Assembly: GCA_027621485.1 (NCBI GenBank)
Contig: JAQCBG010000033.1
Span: forward strand, 1-6,610
DNA: 6,610 bases
Source: Pseudomonadota bacterium
Lineage (GTDB): Bacteria; Pseudomonadota; Alphaproteobacteria; Rickettsiales; Midichloriaceae
Reading direction: 5' to 3'
This document shows, in pieces, positions 5,650 through 6,610 of the stretch. Each line of letters starts with the position of its first letter. Positions within the stretch are counted from its first letter, which is position 1. Under the pieces are notes generated by a model. It ran no database searches. It was not told the origin of the DNA and was given only the letters and a program-made list of their open reading frames with translations. A program made the position numbers and the translations under genes.

Positions 5650-6555
5650 TTACAAGTCTTGTGAATCTTGAATGCTTTCCTCTTTATCTATTTGCATTGA
5701 ATCACTTCCTGCATGATTATTGTTTGATGGATTTATCTTTTTCCTAATACCTCCCATTGAAGTAATAATGGCGTTTATTTCTTCATAACTAAAAGCTCCA
5801 GGCAGTACATCATTACCAATTATATAAAATGGCATGCCATTAATCTTGAGTTTAGAGACAAGATTTAAATTTTCATTAATTTTATTTTGTACAGCAGAGC
5901 TCTCCATAAGATTTTTCATCTTACTCACATCAATTCCAATTTTTTCCCCTGATTGCAATATTTCTTTAATTGATGCATTGGGGCTCATCTGAAAAAGCAA
6001 ATCTTGAAATGCAGCATACTTTTCTTTATCTATCATATTTACAGCAATAGAAGCTTTGGACGCATCTAAAGACCATTTATTTAATATTGGAGATTCTTTA
6101 AAGACAAATCTGACATTACTATAGTTATCTATTATTTTAGATTTTATATTATGCATTCTTTTGCAAAAACTACATGAATAATCAAAAAATTCCACCACTA
6201 CAATCTCGCCCTCTCCAATAGATGGGTCTGAGCTATTATTCTCAAGATCATTTCTCATCTCATTTACAAGCGCATGCTGCTCTTGCTTTGCGGAAGCTGT
6301 TTTAGTGCTATAGTACTCCTCAACACTTTTAACGATTAATTCTGGGTTTTGAGATATAAAATCTTTTGCTATTTGCTTTACATCTTCTTCTGATAAAACT
6401 TTGCCTTTTGTATTCTCGGAATTAAGAATTACTCCTTTTGTATTATCAATAAAGCTTTTTTGATCATTATTACTTTCATCATTCATATTTTTGAATAAGA
6501 AAAAAGCAGAGAAAGCTAAAATTGCAGAAACAGATAGTATAAATATAAATCTCAC
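5650..6555 (-). CDS. DsbA-like thiol:disulfide oxidoreductase (Com1/ScsC-type)
   Basis: Periplasmic thioredoxin-fold protein that forms or shuffles disulfides in exported proteins. Residues 1-22 are a hydrophobic segment with little sign of a cleavage site, so an inner-membrane anchor with the rest in the periplasm is likely. Residues about 54-83 (LSEEDVKQIAKDFISQNPEL onward) match the N-terminal helical stalk of ScsC-like proteins, which drives trimer formation in known members. The catalytic domain runs from about 117 to 268: VVVEFFDYSCSFCKRMH with C128-S-F-C131, and the cis-Pro loop NGMPFYIIG with P242. Methionine before the cis-Pro is unusual; Thr or Val is common and this residue tunes substrate release. 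Residues 271-301 form a polar Asn/Ser/Asp-rich tail beyond the fold. The start is GTG at 6555, with AAAGG 8 nt upstream. It could act as an oxidase or an isomerase; the class cannot be fixed from sequence. rpmG, downstream, has its own promoter. Confidence 0.88.
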   Translation of the reverse strand: MRFIFILSVSAILAFSAFFLFKNMNDESNNDQKSFIDNTKGVILNSENTKGKVLSEEDVKQIAKDFISQNPELIVKSVEEYYSTKTASAKQEQHALVNEMRNDLENNSSDPSIGEGEIVVVEFFDYSCSFCKRMHNIKSKIIDNYSNVRFVFKESPILNKWSLDASKASIAVNMIDKEKYAAFQDLLFQMSPNASIKEILQSGEKIGIDVSKMKNLMESSAVQNKINENLNLVSKLKINGMPFYIIGNDVLPGAFSYEEINAIITSMGGIRKKINPSNNNHAGSDSMQIDKEESIQDSQDL

Positions 6556-6563
6556 TCTATATA

Positions 6564-6568
6564 CCTTT
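6564..6568 (-). promoter_or_regulatory. Shine-Dalgarno AAAGG for the GTG start of the dsbA-like gene
   Basis: AAAGG lies 8 nt before the GTG at 6555, ideal spacing, and supports GTG over any internal Met; starting later would remove the membrane segment. Confidence 0.6.
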
Positions 6569-6588
6569 ATTCTCTCATAATAAATATA

Positions 6589-6609
6589 AAAACTAATAAT
6601 TTTAGTTTT
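6589..6609. repeat. AT-rich inverted repeat at the right edge
   Basis: AAAACTAA (6589-6596) and TTAGTTTT (6602-6609) are perfect 8-bp arms around a 5-nt loop. On the minus strand the hairpin runs into TTTTTATATTT, so it might be a weak terminator of a gene beyond the window, or part of the dsbA-like gene's promoter region. The stem has one G-C pair only. Confidence 0.3.
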
Positions 6610-6610
6610 G

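Overview
The window is a strongly AT-rich, densely packed bacterial housekeeping region. I see eight complete protein genes and one partial gene at the left edge, with no mobile element, CRISPR array, rRNA or tRNA. Protein features point to an alphaproteobacterium, most likely of the order Rickettsiales or a similar host-dependent lineage. The methionine aminopeptidase strongly recalls the Rickettsia protein, L33 is the cysteine-free 55-residue alphaproteobacterial type, the Dsb protein carries an FFDYxCxxCKRxH active site as in the Com1/DsbA proteins of this group, and the left-edge fragment looks like COQ9. Because the window encodes both NAD+ synthetase and enolase, which the genus Rickettsia itself lacks as far as I know, a relative outside that genus (for example Midichloriaceae- or Anaplasmataceae-like) fits better. 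This placement is inference.

Layout: positions 1-93 (minus strand) hold the N-terminus of a COQ9/TetR-like protein, divergent from a plus-strand pair, map (220-990) and nadE (1026-2678). nadE converges tail to tail, 7 nt apart, on a minus-strand series. In transcription order that series is dsbA-like (6555-5650), rpmG (5521-5354), a 40-residue lipoprotein gene (5303-5181), ndk (5051-4632), eno (4601-3339) and tsaB (3330-2686). ndk-eno-tsaB are spaced by 30 and 8 nt and look like one transcription unit. rpmG has the best promoter in the window (TTGACC-N17-TAGGAT) with a GC-rich discriminator and probably drives the small lipoprotein gene too. A long AT-rich dyad lies between the lipoprotein gene and ndk.

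The genes serve core functions: removal of initiator Met (Map), the last step of NAD+ synthesis (NadE), tRNA t6A modification (TsaB), glycolysis/gluconeogenesis (Eno), NTP balance (Ndk), the ribosome (L33) and periplasmic disulfide chemistry (Dsb). I did not find a large undescribed system. The items most worth a second look are the unannotated-looking 40-aa lipoprotein with a conserved-looking second cysteine, the palindrome ahead of ndk, the rpmG promoter/leader, and a near-identical 15-nt initiation context at the GTG starts of ndk and dsbA.
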